Shown: positions 38,913-49,029 of the stretch, piece after piece
Layout of the letters: every line of letters begins with the position of its first letter
Numbering within the stretch: the stretch's first letter is position 1
Origin: Acinetobacter sp. ANC 3781
GTDB lineage: Bacteria > Pseudomonadota > Gammaproteobacteria > Pseudomonadales > Moraxellaceae
Assembly: GCF_004331285.1 (NCBI RefSeq)
Contig: NZ_SJOH01000007.1
Coordinates: forward strand, 62,001-126,000
Reading direction: 5' to 3'
Length of the DNA stretch: 64,000 nucleotides
Notes under the pieces: model-generated
What the model was told of the DNA's origin: nothing
The model's database searches: none
What the model saw: the letters and a program-made list of their open reading frames with translations, nothing else
Position numbers and translations under genes: made by a program

Positions 38913-40235
38913 TTAGCCACCAAATGCAGCAAATTTCAATGCCCAAAGTGCAGCAACAATCCATACCATATATGGAACAGTTTTCGCTTTACCTGTAAAT
39001 AGTTTGATCAACGCATAGCTGATGAACCCCATTGCAATACCATCTGCAATTGAATAAGCAAATGGCATAAATACAATGGTTAAAAACGCAGGTACTGCTT
39101 CAGTAATATCATCCCATTCAATATGAACGATACCCTGAATCATCAATACACCGACAAATAGCAATGCAGGTGCTGTAGCAAAACTTGGCACTGACTGCGC
39201 AAGTGGTGCTAAAAACAGGCATAACAAGAACATAATGCCCACTATAACCGCTGTTAAGCCAGTACGACCACCTGCCGCAACACCAGCAGATGACTCAATA
39301 TAAGGCGTTGTTGAAGATGTACCGAGTGCCGCACCTGCAACAATTGCTGTTGAGTCCGCAAACAGTGCTTTTTTCAAACGCGGTAATTTGCCATCTTTTA
39401 ATAAACCTGCACGGTGCGATACACCCACCAAAGTTCCTGTTGAGTCGAACAAATCGACCAGGAAAAATACAAAAATGACTCCGACCAGGCTTGCAGTAAA
39501 CAAACCTTCAAAGTCCATTTGCAAGAATGTTGGAGCAAGAGATGGAATTTGTCCTACCACACCTTGGAACTGGTTATAACCCAATGCTGTAGCAATGCCA
39601 GTAATCACTAAAATACTGATAATAATTGCGCCACGCACCTTAAACTGGTGCATTACTACAACCATTAAGAAGCCAAGCAAAGCCAGAAGTACTGAAGGTT
39701 GTTTTAAATCACCCAAACCGACTAAGGTTGCAGGGTTATCAACAATAATACCGGCATTTTTTAAGGCAACCAGCGCAAGGAACATACCAATACCGCCACC
39801 AATTGCCAGTTTTAATGACATTGGTATCGCATTGACAATGGCTTCACGAATTTTAAACATGCTGATGGCAATGAATACCAAGCCTGAAACAAATACCGCA
39901 GCAAGTGCAGTTTGCCAAGGCACGCCCATCCCCATACATACTGAATAGGTAAAGTAAGCATTCAAACCCATACCCGGCGCGAGTGCAATTGGATAATTTG
40001 CAATAAGTCCCATCACCAAACAACCGATTGCGGCTGCCAGACAGGTTGCAACAAAAACAGCTCCATGATCCATGCCTGTTTCGGACAAAATCATTGGATT
40101 GACAATAATGATGTAACACATCGTTAGGAAAGTGGTTACACCTGCAAGAACTTCTGTACGAAAACTGGTTTTGTTTTCGCTTAACTTAAATAAGCGTTCA
40201 AGCATATTCTCTGAAGATGGATTAGGAGTCGTCAT
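38913..40235 (-). CDS. NCS2-family purine permease, AzgA type
   Basis: A 440-residue inner-membrane protein with about 13 membrane segments. FRTEVLAGVTTFLTMCYIIIVNP is the AzgA-subfamily start, GLNAYFTYSVC and DLFDSTGTLVGVSHRAGLL are the substrate-site helices (Asp and Gly pattern), and GTSSTTPYIESSAGVAAGGRTGLTA is the conserved loop. AzgA-like proteins import adenine, guanine or hypoxanthine with protons. It lies directly upstream of the adenine deaminase gene. Confidence 0.93.
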   Translation of the reverse strand: MTTPNPSSENMLERLFKLSENKTSFRTEVLAGVTTFLTMCYIIIVNPMILSETGMDHGAVFVATCLAAAIGCLVMGLIANYPIALAPGMGLNAYFTYSVCMGMGVPWQTALAAVFVSGLVFIAISMFKIREAIVNAIPMSLKLAIGGGIGMFLALVALKNAGIIVDNPATLVGLGDLKQPSVLLALLGFLMVVVMHQFKVRGAIIISILVITGIATALGYNQFQGVVGQIPSLAPTFLQMDFEGLFTASLVGVIFVFFLVDLFDSTGTLVGVSHRAGLLKDGKLPRLKKALFADSTAIVAGAALGTSSTTPYIESSAGVAAGGRTGLTAVIVGIMFLLCLFLAPLAQSVPSFATAPALLFVGVLMIQGIVHIEWDDITEAVPAFLTIVFMPFAYSIADGIAMGFISYALIKLFTGKAKTVPYMVWIVAALWALKFAAFGG

Positions 40236-40426
40236 GACTTTACCCCGGTAAGTAAACTTTATGCTGTCAGCACGCTATAAAATTAATGATCTGCTAAATT
40301 GAATCATCATTAATTTTATAGATATCCAAGCAATTGATATGCCATATTTTAATTTTAAAACAAGTAGATTGAACAACTTTTCATCGGGTATAAAACAGCC
40401 AGATGACAAAAACTGTAAAACAAAAA

Positions 40427-40455
40427 AGCTGCATAAATGTTATGCAGCTCTACTT
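40427..40455 (-). terminator. Terminator of the small membrane protein gene
   Basis: AGCTGCATAA ATG TTATGCAGCT, a perfect 10-bp stem, followed on the minus strand by TTTTTTG. It is 166 bases past the stop at 40621. The remaining gap 40236-40620 has only the promoter region of the permease and no other feature I can support. Confidence 0.85.
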
Positions 40456-40620
40456 GTTTCAAATAAATCATATACTTAAAAAATAAATAGAATGATTTAA
40501 TTATGGTCGCGGCAAATTATAGCACAATGATTTTTTATTGTTTCTAAAATTTATTATTCTATAAAGTTCAACAAGATATCTATCGTTTTAAATTTATTAA
40601 TCAGCATTTAACGACTAAAG

Positions 40621-40848
40621 TTAACTGGATTTAGCAGTAAAGTGAGCTGAAGAATGAACTGAAACGGGTTCACTGTCATTATTAAGAATAAGATTATGGA
40701 GAGGGGCATCGACAATATTGAATGACTGATGGGCATCCTGCATCAGCTGATTAACTTCTTTCTTTTTTTTCATTTCCGAATCCTGATAGACCCAATATCC
40801 GAGCACTATCACGGCAAAAATGATGATGGAAATTAATAACTTATTCAT
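40621..40848 (-). CDS. Hypothetical small membrane-anchored protein
   Basis: A 75-residue protein: one N-terminal membrane helix (LLISIIIFAVIVLGYWVY), a short basic run EMKKKKEV, and a polar tail. The family is not recognised. It has its own strong terminator at 40427-40455, which supports it being a real transcript. Confidence 0.55.
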   Translation of the reverse strand: MNKLLISIIIFAVIVLGYWVYQDSEMKKKKEVNQLMQDAHQSFNIVDAPLHNLILNNDSEPVSVHSSAHFTAKSS

Positions 40849-40986
40849 AAGAAAATTTTATTATTTAGAAAGCTTTTCATCATCATAACAAATAACCACA
40901 ATAAAGTGTGATTAAAATCACACTTTTAAAATCATCTTTTTTACTTTAATATCCATATTTAATAATTAAATACGTTATTTCTAAAC

Positions 40987-41013
40987 CAAAAAATCCCGAT
41001 CAATTTCAGGATT
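40987..41013 (-). terminator. yaaA terminator
   Basis: AAAATCC/GGATTTT stem with a 12-base loop, preceded on the + strand by further A residues (a T run on the minus strand), about 23 bases after the yaaA stop. Confidence 0.6.
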
Positions 41014-41035
41014 TTAATGACTAACCCAAACAAAC

Positions 41036-41818
41036 TTAAGCCGCTTGTTTTTCATCACGCTTAAATACCAATTCGCCTTTGAGTGAACTTTCAGCATCAA
41101 AATAATAACCTTCGCTATTAAATGCTTTTAAGTCTTCTGCCTGATTTAACTGGTTTTCGATAATATATCGCGCCATCAAACCACGTGCTTTTTTGGCATA
41201 AAAACTAATGACTTTGTATTTTCCATTTTTTTGATCAAGAAAAACTGGCTTAATAATTTCGGCCTTAACTTTGCGTTCAATGATCGATTTATAATATTCA
41301 TCAGATGCAATATTCACCAATAATTCCGAATTCGCCTGCTCTAGATCATCATTGATTAAGTGGGTAATTCGATCGCCCCAGAATTGATACAAGTTATGAC
41401 CACGCGGATTGTTCAATTTGGTGCCCATTTCTAAACGATACGGCATCATCAAGTCTAAAGGACGCAATAAACCATAAAGCCCAGACAACATACGCAAATG
41501 ATTTTGTGCAAATTCAATATGTTGCTCATTTAGATTATAGGCATCTAAACCGGTATACACATCTCCTTTAAAGGCAAATAAAGCCTGACGTGAGTTAGAA
41601 AAGTTTAACTCAGATTGCCAGTCATTGAAGCGTTCAACATTCAATTTGGCAATTTTTTCACTCACGCTCATTAAACTGGATAAATCTGCAGCAGTCAGTT
41701 TACGACTTACGTCTATAAGTTCTTGTGAATGTTCCAGCAATCTTGGTAAGGTATGCATATCAGTGGGTAATGCAGATTCATAATCTAAAGTCTTGGCAGG
41801 AGAAACTAGGGCGAGCAT
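41036..41818 (-). CDS. yaaA: Peroxide stress protein YaaA
   Basis: A 260-residue DUF328 protein. [15 protein letters not shown] at the start, [33 protein letters not shown] and the C-terminal [15 protein letters not shown] are the family signatures. In E. coli YaaA lowers free iron and limits Fenton damage during hydrogen peroxide stress, and the fold binds DNA. The ATG at 41818 matches the family start; an upstream TTG is in frame. Confidence 0.95.
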   Translation of the reverse strand: MLALVSPAKTLDYESALPTDMHTLPRLLEHSQELIDVSRKLTAADLSSLMSVSEKIAKLNVERFNDWQSELNFSNSRQALFAFKGDVYTGLDAYNLNEQHIEFAQNHLRMLSGLYGLLRPLDLMMPYRLEMGTKLNNPRGHNLYQFWGDRITHLINDDLEQANSELLVNIASDEYYKSIIERKVKAEIIKPVFLDQKNGKYKVISFYAKKARGLMARYIIENQLNQAEDLKAFNSEGYYFDAESSLKGELVFKRDEKQAA

Positions 41819-41942
41819 AAACAACCTGATCAAAAAATAATTAAACAGACTATAACAGTAGACTTATTTTATTTCCAATCTGTGTTTTTACTGAACATTA
41901 TCGGTAAAATACCTCATTCTCCTGTTATTCATCGGTTGTTAT

Positions 41943-42572
41943 ATGTCCGAGCAAATTTTCATTCAAGGTCCTGCTGGTCAACTTGAAATTTTTGTTGATT
42001 ATCCTCAGGGTGAAGTGAAAGGATTCGCGATTGTATGTCATCCCCACCCATTACAGGGCGGAACGCCGCAGCATAAGGTCCCTACACTTCTTGCTCAAAT
42101 GTTTCTTGAACGCGGTTGTATTGTGTATCGTCCTAGTTTCCGTGGTTCAGGCCAAAGTGAAGGCTTGCATGATGAAGGTTTTGGCGAAACTGATGATGTT
42201 CTAGAAACCATTAAACAAATTCGCAACAAGCATATCAACCTGCCTTTTTATGCCGGCGGCTTTAGTTTTGGTGCCCATGTCATGGCGAAAAGCTACCACA
42301 GTTTGCAAGATGAAATAAAGCCTAAACAATTGATTTTATGCGGCTTACCGACAGCAACCGTGGCAGGTTTACGTCACTATGTCACCCCCGCTATCAAAGG
42401 CGATATTTTGTTTATTCATGGGGAAGCCGATGAAGTTACTTTATTGTCAGATTTGATTGAATGGGCAAAACCACAACGCCATTTGTTAACGATTTTGCCG
42501 GGTGCAAACCACTTTTTTACTGGATATTTAAAGCAATTGCGTATCGCGATTTCACGCTATCTGGTGGCTTAA
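41943..42572 (+). CDS. Alpha/beta hydrolase
   Basis: A 209-residue serine hydrolase. CHPHPLQGGTPQHKVP is the oxyanion-side loop of this small clade, YRPSFRGSGQSEG follows, GGFSFGAH contains the nucleophile Ser, HGEADEVT the acid and PGANHFF the catalytic His. The triad is complete. The substrate is unknown; the clade is often annotated as a CocE- or lysophospholipase-like esterase. It is a single gene with its terminator at 42651-42682. Confidence 0.88.
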   Translation: MSEQIFIQGPAGQLEIFVDYPQGEVKGFAIVCHPHPLQGGTPQHKVPTLLAQMFLERGCIVYRPSFRGSGQSEGLHDEGFGETDDVLETIKQIRNKHINLPFYAGGFSFGAHVMAKSYHSLQDEIKPKQLILCGLPTATVAGLRHYVTPAIKGDILFIHGEADEVTLLSDLIEWAKPQRHLLTILPGANHFFTGYLKQLRIAISRYLVA

Positions 42573-42650
42573 CTACCTCTTAATAAACAACTCAGCAGTG
42601 TTATTGCGTGCCAAATCAATTTTGGCATATGCTGATATTTATTTATTGGA

Positions 42651-42682
42651 AAAAGACTTAGAATACTTCTGAGTCTTTTTCT
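42651..42682 (+). terminator. Terminator after the alpha/beta hydrolase
   Basis: A 14-bp stem (AAAAAGACTTAGAA with TTCTGAGTCTTTTT, one G-U) and a 3-base loop, followed by CTTAG. The rest of the 42573-42941 gap is AT-rich and shows no gene. Confidence 0.85.
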
Positions 42683-42941
42683 TAGTGTCTAAAAGAAAAA
42701 TTTTATATCAAACTTCCTCCCAACTGCATACACATCTCACAAATTTCTTAAAAAAGCTATTATTCCCCTTATTTTCAATAAATTACTTCCTTTATTTCAA
42801 TAATATAATAAAATGCTAAACAGCTTAATATTTAAGCTTTATTGCAATTCATAACACAATCCATGAATAATATAATCACTGCATGAGTCGGATAAGGCTC
42901 CTGTTTAGACGTAAATTTGATTGCTGTTTTAAAGGGATATT

Positions 42942-43382
42942 ATGAAAACTATTTTTGGGATTATTGCGCTTAGCTTGTTCTATTCTTCAGCTATGGCACA
43001 AAATATTGAAGGTGTTTGGCGCTATATGGATGATAAAACAGGGGAAGCCAAGGGTTTGGTTAAAATTGAGCAGCAAGTCGATGGCACATACGCAGGTAAG
43101 GTACTCAAAGCCACTCCTCGCCAAGGCTATACACCAAAAGAATTTTGTACCAACTGCCCTGCTCCCTATACCAATCAGCCCATTATTGGCATGCAAGTCA
43201 TTAGTAACTTGAAGTCTGTCGACCAAGTTAACTATACAGATGGAAAAATTCTCGATCCTGTCTCAGGGAAAATTTATAAACTTAAAGGTAAACTGAATGT
43301 TTCTGGGAAAAAATTATTTCTCCGCGGCTATATGGGGGTTTCTGCCGTTGGACGCAGCCAAACTTGGCTCCGGGTGGAATAA
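42942..43382 (+). CDS. DUF2147 exported protein
   Basis: A 146-residue protein with a signal peptide (MKTIFGIIALSLFYSSAMA, cut before QNIEG). The mature part is the DUF2147 fold: IEGVWRYMDDKTGEAKGLVKI, a central CTNC pair, and the ILDPVSGKIYKLKGKL and GRSQTWLRVE blocks. The family lies in the periplasm and has no assigned function. GGGATATT precedes the ATG. Confidence 0.9.
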   Translation: MKTIFGIIALSLFYSSAMAQNIEGVWRYMDDKTGEAKGLVKIEQQVDGTYAGKVLKATPRQGYTPKEFCTNCPAPYTNQPIIGMQVISNLKSVDQVNYTDGKILDPVSGKIYKLKGKLNVSGKKLFLRGYMGVSAVGRSQTWLRVE

Positions 43383-43478
43383 AATGCCAATGAAAATATC
43401 ATATTAATAATCAGTTTTACTAAAAATTCTTGATTTTTATATTATTAATTTTAATACTGTTGATCTCAAATAAAAAAG

Positions 43479-43511
43479 TGGCAGATATCACACCTGAGCT
43501 ATATCTGCCAC
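43479..43511. terminator. Bidirectional terminator
   Basis: GTGGCAGATAT/ATATCTGCCAC perfect 11-bp stem, A/T tracts on both sides, between the DUF2147 gene and the convergent gene at 43544. Confidence 0.85.
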
Positions 43512-43543
43512 ATTTAATTTTTAAACTGAAAATTCAGCTTAAA

Positions 43544-43921
43544 TTAACCTTTCCATTCAAACCCACTAAAAGATTCATCTTCTTTCAAAGTATTCTCAAC
43601 TGCTTGCGCCAACTGGTTCAATAAACTTTGTTCAGTAATCCGCTCTAGCCAATCCTGCTCTTCATCTGGGTACGAAGTAATTTCACAGACTAAATGCCCT
43701 TCTGCATCATGACTCTGGCAAGTGACCGATAAAGGCAAGGATTGATTGTCTACACTAACCGCAACCTGATCACCACTTTGTGACAAGGTTTGAAAGCCAT
43801 ATTGCCCTAATTCTTTAGATAAAAGATCTGCGACATATTCCTGAGTCACATGACAATCGTTGGACTGGTGCGACATATGATTATGCTTTTCACAGTTTGC
43901 AGTAAATTGTAATTTTCTCAT
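43544..43921 (-). CDS. Hypothetical protein
   Basis: About 125 residues, soluble and acidic; family not recognised. The N-terminal CEKHNHMSHQSNDCH has two Cys and four His close together, a plausible metal site. The rest alternates strand- and helix-like stretches (LPLSVTCQSHDAEGHLVCEI). The ATG at 43921 is preferred over one 18 bases upstream that has no ribosome site. It is followed, after its stop, by a shared terminator. Confidence 0.55.
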   Translation of the reverse strand: MRKLQFTANCEKHNHMSHQSNDCHVTQEYVADLLSKELGQYGFQTLSQSGDQVAVSVDNQSLPLSVTCQSHDAEGHLVCEITSYPDEEQDWLERITEQSLLNQLAQAVENTLKEDESFSGFEWKG

Positions 43922-44030
43922 CTTTCTATCCAAAGGCATTCTTGTTGTAGGGTTTTAGAATAAGCAATAAAAACAAAACAGCCAAGCAAAAGCTTGGCTG
44001 TTTTCTAACAAATATACAAAATTAGACTAA

Positions 44031-46277
44031 TTACTCACTGACTAGAATCTCTAATCCGGCTTGATTGGTCAATTCAGTGAAGGTCGGGAAACTGGTGGCT
44101 ACCGTTTCTGTACCAACAATTTTGATTTCACCTGAGGTACGCAAGCCTGCCATACTAAAACTCATGGCAATACGATGGTCATGATGGGATTCTATTTCAC
44201 CGCCAGTGAAAATTGCAGACCAGTCACCTGATTTACCCTTACCTTCAATGATGATGCCATCATCGGTTGGTGTGCAGTCGATACCCATGGTTTGCAAACC
44301 ATCAGCCATCACTTGAATACGGTCTGACTCTTTTACGCGAAGTTCAGCAGCACCGGTCAAAATGGTTTGGCCTTCTGCACATGCAGCCGCGATAAATAGT
44401 GCCGGAAATTCATCAATGGCTAATGGCACTTGATCTTCCGGCATATGAATACCTTTTAAAGTACGCGATCCTTTGATACGAATATCTGCAATTGGCTCAC
44501 CACCAGCAATACGTTCGTTTTCTACCGTTAAATCTGCACCCATTTGTTTCAGAATTTCAATAATACCGGTACGCGTCGGGTTAATCCCTACCGCTTCTAA
44601 GGTAACATCAGAACCTTCGGTAATGGCTGCACCGACCATAAAGAACGCCGCAGATGAAATATCGGATGGCACTTGAATATCGGTACCCACCAACTTGCCG
44701 CCACCTTGCAATGAAATGCGGTTACCTTCCGTTTTCACCTCATAACCGAATGCACGAAGCATACGCTCAGAGTGATCACGGGTCGGTTCTGGCTCTGTCA
44801 CTGAAGTTTCACCATTTGCCCAAAGACCTGCCAGTAAAATACCTGATTTCACCTGAGCCGATGCCATAGGTAAGTCGTAGTGAAAACCTTTCAGGTTTTG
44901 GCTACCGGTAATTGATACTGGCGGTGTACCGCGTTCACCTGTAGTTTGAATCTGCGCACCCATTTCACGTAACGGTTTGGCAATACGTTCCATTGGACGT
45001 TTAGACAGTGATGCATCACCGGTCATCACAGAATCAAATTTTTGTGCACACAACATCCCGGCGAGCAGACGCATTGATGTACCCGAGTTACCCATGTATA
45101 AGGCACTTGCAGGTGCTTTCAAACCATTCATACCGACGCCATGAATAGTCACTTCACCATTTTTAGGCCCTTCAATGCTGACGCCCATGTCACGGAATGC
45201 TTGAAGCGTTGCCAATGCATCTTCACCTTCCAAGAAACCGGTCACATGCGTAGTACCTTCTGCAATCGCACCAAACATGATGGAACGGTGTGACACAGAT
45301 TTGTCACCTGGCACGGTAAATTTACCTTGGAATTTTTTAGCACCCGGCAAAATGGTAAATTGTTGTGTCACTTTATCGTTCTCCATCAAAGGTTTCTTAG
45401 AAAGCATATGATTGAAATGCTGACGTGCCGCTTGAGCATGTTCAAGCAATCCTATCAATGCTTTGGAATCTTCATTTTCAATCAGTTTACGGATTTGAGT
45501 CAGTTGCAGCTCGAAACCATCGACCGCATTTAAAATCGCTTTTTTATTAGCAAAAAAGATGTCATGCCACATCTGTGGATCACTGGCGGCAATGCGTGAA
45601 AAATCGCGGAAGCCCCCGGCAGCATAACGGAAAATATCGAGATTATCTTCACGGTTGGCCAGTTGCTCAACCAGGTTAAATGCCATTAAATGCGGAAGAT
45701 GGCTAGTATGGGCCAGCACTTCATCATGCTTGTCCACATCCATGCAAATCACTTCTGCTTTTGCAGCTTGCCACAGTTGAATCAGTTTATCCACGGCCCA
45801 GTCGCCACTACTTGAAAGCGGTGTCAAAATGACTTTATGGTTGGCAAATAAATCAACCTTACCGGCATGTACACCAGTATGTTCTGCACCTGCAATTGGG
45901 TGACCCGGTACAAAACCTTCTGGCAGGTTTTCACCATATACCGCTTTTGCAGCATCGACTACATTGCCTTTGGTGCTACCGACATCGGTAATGATGGTTT
46001 TTTCTGACAGATACGGCTGGATAATTTCCAGTACTTTTTGCGTTGCGCGAACCGGCAAAGCCAAAACCACCAGATCGGCACCTTGCACGGCATCGACAGG
46101 ATTGCTATAGCCTTCCTGAATCAAGCCAAGTGCTTTTGCATCATCCAGGGTTTTTTGCGAACGCGTTGAGGCAACAATTTGCTTTGCCAATTTTTCAGCA
46201 ATCATCACACGAGCCAAACTTGAGCCAATCAGCCCAAGCCCAATAAAGGCAACTTTTTCAAACAGTGGCTGAGACAT
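44031..46277 (-). CDS. tyrA-aroA: Fused prephenate dehydrogenase / EPSP synthase (TyrA-AroA)
   Basis: A 748-residue fusion of two enzymes of aromatic synthesis. Residues ~1-290 are a TyrA-type dehydrogenase with the NAD site GLGLIGSSLARVM and HPIAGAEHTGV. Residues ~310-748 are EPSP synthase with VPGDKSVSHRSIMFGAIAEG, GNSGTSMRLLAGML, DEFPALFIAAACA and RVKESDRI. Such a fusion is known from Acinetobacter and relatives. It ends the pheA-hisC-tyrA/aroA operon, 3 bases after hisC, so the operon supplies chorismate and both routes from prephenate. Confidence 0.97.
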   Translation of the reverse strand: MSQPLFEKVAFIGLGLIGSSLARVMIAEKLAKQIVASTRSQKTLDDAKALGLIQEGYSNPVDAVQGADLVVLALPVRATQKVLEIIQPYLSEKTIITDVGSTKGNVVDAAKAVYGENLPEGFVPGHPIAGAEHTGVHAGKVDLFANHKVILTPLSSSGDWAVDKLIQLWQAAKAEVICMDVDKHDEVLAHTSHLPHLMAFNLVEQLANREDNLDIFRYAAGGFRDFSRIAASDPQMWHDIFFANKKAILNAVDGFELQLTQIRKLIENEDSKALIGLLEHAQAARQHFNHMLSKKPLMENDKVTQQFTILPGAKKFQGKFTVPGDKSVSHRSIMFGAIAEGTTHVTGFLEGEDALATLQAFRDMGVSIEGPKNGEVTIHGVGMNGLKAPASALYMGNSGTSMRLLAGMLCAQKFDSVMTGDASLSKRPMERIAKPLREMGAQIQTTGERGTPPVSITGSQNLKGFHYDLPMASAQVKSGILLAGLWANGETSVTEPEPTRDHSERMLRAFGYEVKTEGNRISLQGGGKLVGTDIQVPSDISSAAFFMVGAAITEGSDVTLEAVGINPTRTGIIEILKQMGADLTVENERIAGGEPIADIRIKGSRTLKGIHMPEDQVPLAIDEFPALFIAAACAEGQTILTGAAELRVKESDRIQVMADGLQTMGIDCTPTDDGIIIEGKGKSGDWSAIFTGGEIESHHDHRIAMSFSMAGLRTSGEIKIVGTETVATSFPTFTELTNQAGLEILVSE

Positions 46278-46280
46278 GAC

Positions 46281-47387
46281 TTAGGCTTTTTCCTCTACCG
46301 CACTGCTGGTCAAATCCAATACTTTGCCAAGTGCTGTCAAGAACTTGGCATTTTCAGCTTCAGTACCAATCGATACACGAAGATGATTTGGAATTCCAAC
46401 TGGACGCACAATGACACCTTCTTTCAACAATGCAGTGAAAGTCTGCGCAGGGTCAGCCTGTACATCGACTAAAATAAAGTTGGCGCGTGAAGGCACATAA
46501 TTTAAACCTAGCGCATCAAAGCCTTGCTCTAATTGCTTCATACCCGCTTTATTGACAATACGCGATTGTTCAATAAAATCTTCATCTTTCAATGCGGCTA
46601 CAGCTGCGACCATTGCCAGATGATTGACATTAAACGGCTGACGGATACGGTTCAGGTAATCGGTCACTTCTGTCGATGCCAAGGCAAAACCAACACGTAA
46701 TGCTGCCAAGCCATAACATTTAGACAAGGTACGGCTGACAATAATGTTTGGATATTGTTCTAAGAATTTCAGGCTATTAAAGTTTTCGGGGAAATATTCC
46801 ACATAGGCTTCATCCAGAACCACAATCACATTGGCCGGAACTTTTTGCATGAAGGCTTCAAATTCAGCTTCTTCAAACCAAGTTCCCGTCGGATTGTTTG
46901 GATTGGCAATAAATACAAGTTTGGTATTGTCTTTAATTGCCGCTGCCATAGCATCCAAGTCATGGGCAAAGCCTTTTGCAGGCACTTCAATCGCTTCTGC
47001 ATTAATCGCTTGAGTCACCAAAGCATATACCGCAAACGCATGCTGGCTATACACTACAGAATCGCTTTCTGACACGAATGCACGGGCAAACATTTCAAGC
47101 AAGTCGTTTGAACCATTCCCTAAAGTAATCCGGTCAGCAGTCACGCCAAACTGTGCCTGAATCTGGTCTTTTAAGATAAAACCGCCACCGTCCGGATATC
47201 GTCCGATTTCTGCCAGTTCAGCAGCAACTGCCGCTTTAACCTTGTCAGAACAACCCAATGGATTTTCATTCGAGGCCAATTTAACGATATCAGTAATCCC
47301 TAACTCGCGCTCAAGTTCACTAATGGGTTTACCTGGTTGATAAGGCTTTAACTTTGAGATGCCTTCATTGGCAGGAACAAACGACAT
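46281..47387 (-). CDS. hisC: Histidinol-phosphate / aromatic aminotransferase HisC
   Basis: A 368-residue class I/II PLP enzyme. SNENPLGCS near the start, NPNNPTGTWF, LDEAYVEY and RTLSKCYGLAALRVGF, whose Lys forms the cofactor Schiff base, are the HisC motifs. In this operon it lies between pheA and tyrA-aroA, so it probably transaminates phenylpyruvate or prephenate derivatives as well as, or rather than, imidazole-acetol phosphate. Confidence 0.94.
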   Translation of the reverse strand: MSFVPANEGISKLKPYQPGKPISELERELGITDIVKLASNENPLGCSDKVKAAVAAELAEIGRYPDGGGFILKDQIQAQFGVTADRITLGNGSNDLLEMFARAFVSESDSVVYSQHAFAVYALVTQAINAEAIEVPAKGFAHDLDAMAAAIKDNTKLVFIANPNNPTGTWFEEAEFEAFMQKVPANVIVVLDEAYVEYFPENFNSLKFLEQYPNIIVSRTLSKCYGLAALRVGFALASTEVTDYLNRIRQPFNVNHLAMVAAVAALKDEDFIEQSRIVNKAGMKQLEQGFDALGLNYVPSRANFILVDVQADPAQTFTALLKEGVIVRPVGIPNHLRVSIGTEAENAKFLTALGKVLDLTSSAVEEKA

Positions 47388-47466
47388 GTTACTCTTCCAG
47401 TTATTTCAAGTGATAAATGTGGTCAACTTCAATGCAAAAATTGACCATCGCTTTGATGGATAAGAT

Positions 47467-48576
47467 TTACAATACTGCAATCGGGTAAGAACCCAGAACT
47501 CGCACTTCTTTTACCAAAGGACGAATTTCTTCAATTGCCGCCTTCACATTTTCCTGATCGACATGGCCTTCCAGATCAATAAAGAAAACATAGGCCCATT
47601 TTTCAGGCAAAGCCGGACGGGTTTCAATACTGGTTAGACTAATGTTGTGTTTTGCAAAAGGTGCAAGAATTTCCAGCAATGCACCGGCACGGTCATGCGC
47701 AGAAATCAATAATGAAGTTTTGTCATTACCACTTGGCGGCACTTTTTCACGGCCAATCACCAAGAAACGCGTGGTATTTTCCGGATTATCTTCGATGTTG
47801 CCATGTAGAATTTCCAGGTCATAAATGCTTGCAGCCACTTCAGATGCAATTGCTGCTGAATGCCATTCATTGCGAATACGGCGTGCCGCTTCGGCATTTG
47901 AACTAAGGGCAACACGTTCTACACCCGGATAATGTGCATCTAACCAGCCACGGCATTGCGCCAATGTTTGCTGATGTGCATAAATCTGTTTGATGCTGTC
48001 TTTACGGGTATTGGATGAAACAAGAAACTGGTGATGAATACGCAGTTCCACTTCACCAATGACATTTAAATGTGAGGCTTTAAAACAGTCTAAAGTATGG
48101 TTCACCACACCTTCAGATGAGTTTTCAACCGGCACTAAACCATAATGTGCACTGCCCGCTTCGACTTCACGGAATACTTCATCAATGGTTGGCAGTGGAC
48201 GGACAATGGCATCTTGTCCAAAATGCTTAAGGACTGCTGAATGAGTAAACGTTCCAACAGGACCCAAGAACGCAATACTTTGCGGAGCTTCAAGCGCCAG
48301 GCATGCTGACATGATTTCGCGGAATAAACGCGCCATGGTCACATCAGACAATGGCCCTTCATTACGCTGCATAACATTACGTAAAACTTGTGCTTCACGT
48401 TCAGGACGGTAAAACAACGGATTCTCTTCAGAAGCAAATTTTGCTTTTGCCACTGCTTCTGCCAATTTCGCTCGACGATTGATAAGTTGTTGAATCTGCT
48501 GATCTACAGAGTCAATATCCTCACGAATTTTAGCCAGGTCAAGAGAAGTCGTGGTGTTTTGATCGTCGTGGATCAT
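47467..48576 (-). CDS. pheA: Bifunctional chorismate mutase / prephenate dehydratase
   Basis: A 369-residue P-protein. Residues ~1-95 form an AroQ chorismate mutase (IREDIDSVDQQIQQLINRRAKL, YRPEREAQVL), followed by prephenate dehydratase (FLGPVGTFTHSAVLKHFG, NTTRFLVIG with the catalytic Thr) and an ACT domain (SLTSIETRPALPEKWAYVFF) for phenylalanine feedback. The ATG at 48576 gives the usual start; a frame 19 codons longer lacks support. It heads the operon, 79 bases before hisC. Confidence 0.97.
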   Translation of the reverse strand: MIHDDQNTTTSLDLAKIREDIDSVDQQIQQLINRRAKLAEAVAKAKFASEENPLFYRPEREAQVLRNVMQRNEGPLSDVTMARLFREIMSACLALEAPQSIAFLGPVGTFTHSAVLKHFGQDAIVRPLPTIDEVFREVEAGSAHYGLVPVENSSEGVVNHTLDCFKASHLNVIGEVELRIHHQFLVSSNTRKDSIKQIYAHQQTLAQCRGWLDAHYPGVERVALSSNAEAARRIRNEWHSAAIASEVAASIYDLEILHGNIEDNPENTTRFLVIGREKVPPSGNDKTSLLISAHDRAGALLEILAPFAKHNISLTSIETRPALPEKWAYVFFIDLEGHVDQENVKAAIEEIRPLVKEVRVLGSYPIAVL

Positions 48577-48973
48577 TGTTATGTCGCCCTTCGAAAACAT
48601 TATGCAAACAGTATAACAATAGTTAGCTTTCAAATGTTACGCAATAAGACTTTGATTGATTCAGTCTTAAAAACATACAGTTGATTTAATCAGTAATTTT
48701 ATTGCTGAGGTTTTTGCCATGAATATTTAAAATTGATGACTTTTTGCCAATTTGCTCAAAATTTCGCAGCAAGTGTAGATTTTTAAATACACAACAGTCA
48801 TGCCGATTTTATGGCATTTGATTAAATTCATTTATCGGCATTTGCAAATAAGGTCAGATTTCAAAGCTCTTAATGATAATTATTTTTCTCTAGTTTTTTT
48901 CAGTTTCCATCCCACTGATTGGCAGACTTGATCATTGCGAAAAATACCTGTTTACTCGATGTTAAAAGACCAA

Positions 48974-48987
48974 TGTCAGGACTGACA
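48974..48987. promoter_or_regulatory. Short palindrome upstream of fadD
   Basis: TGTCAG GA CTGACA, a perfect 6-bp dyad 42 bases before the fadD start, where an operator would sit. The regulator is unknown. The gap 48577-49029 holds only the two divergent promoter regions as far as I can see. Confidence 0.35.
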
Positions 48988-49029
48988 TAAATAATCAAAA
49001 CGAAGTTTAAATAAATTTAAGGATAATCA

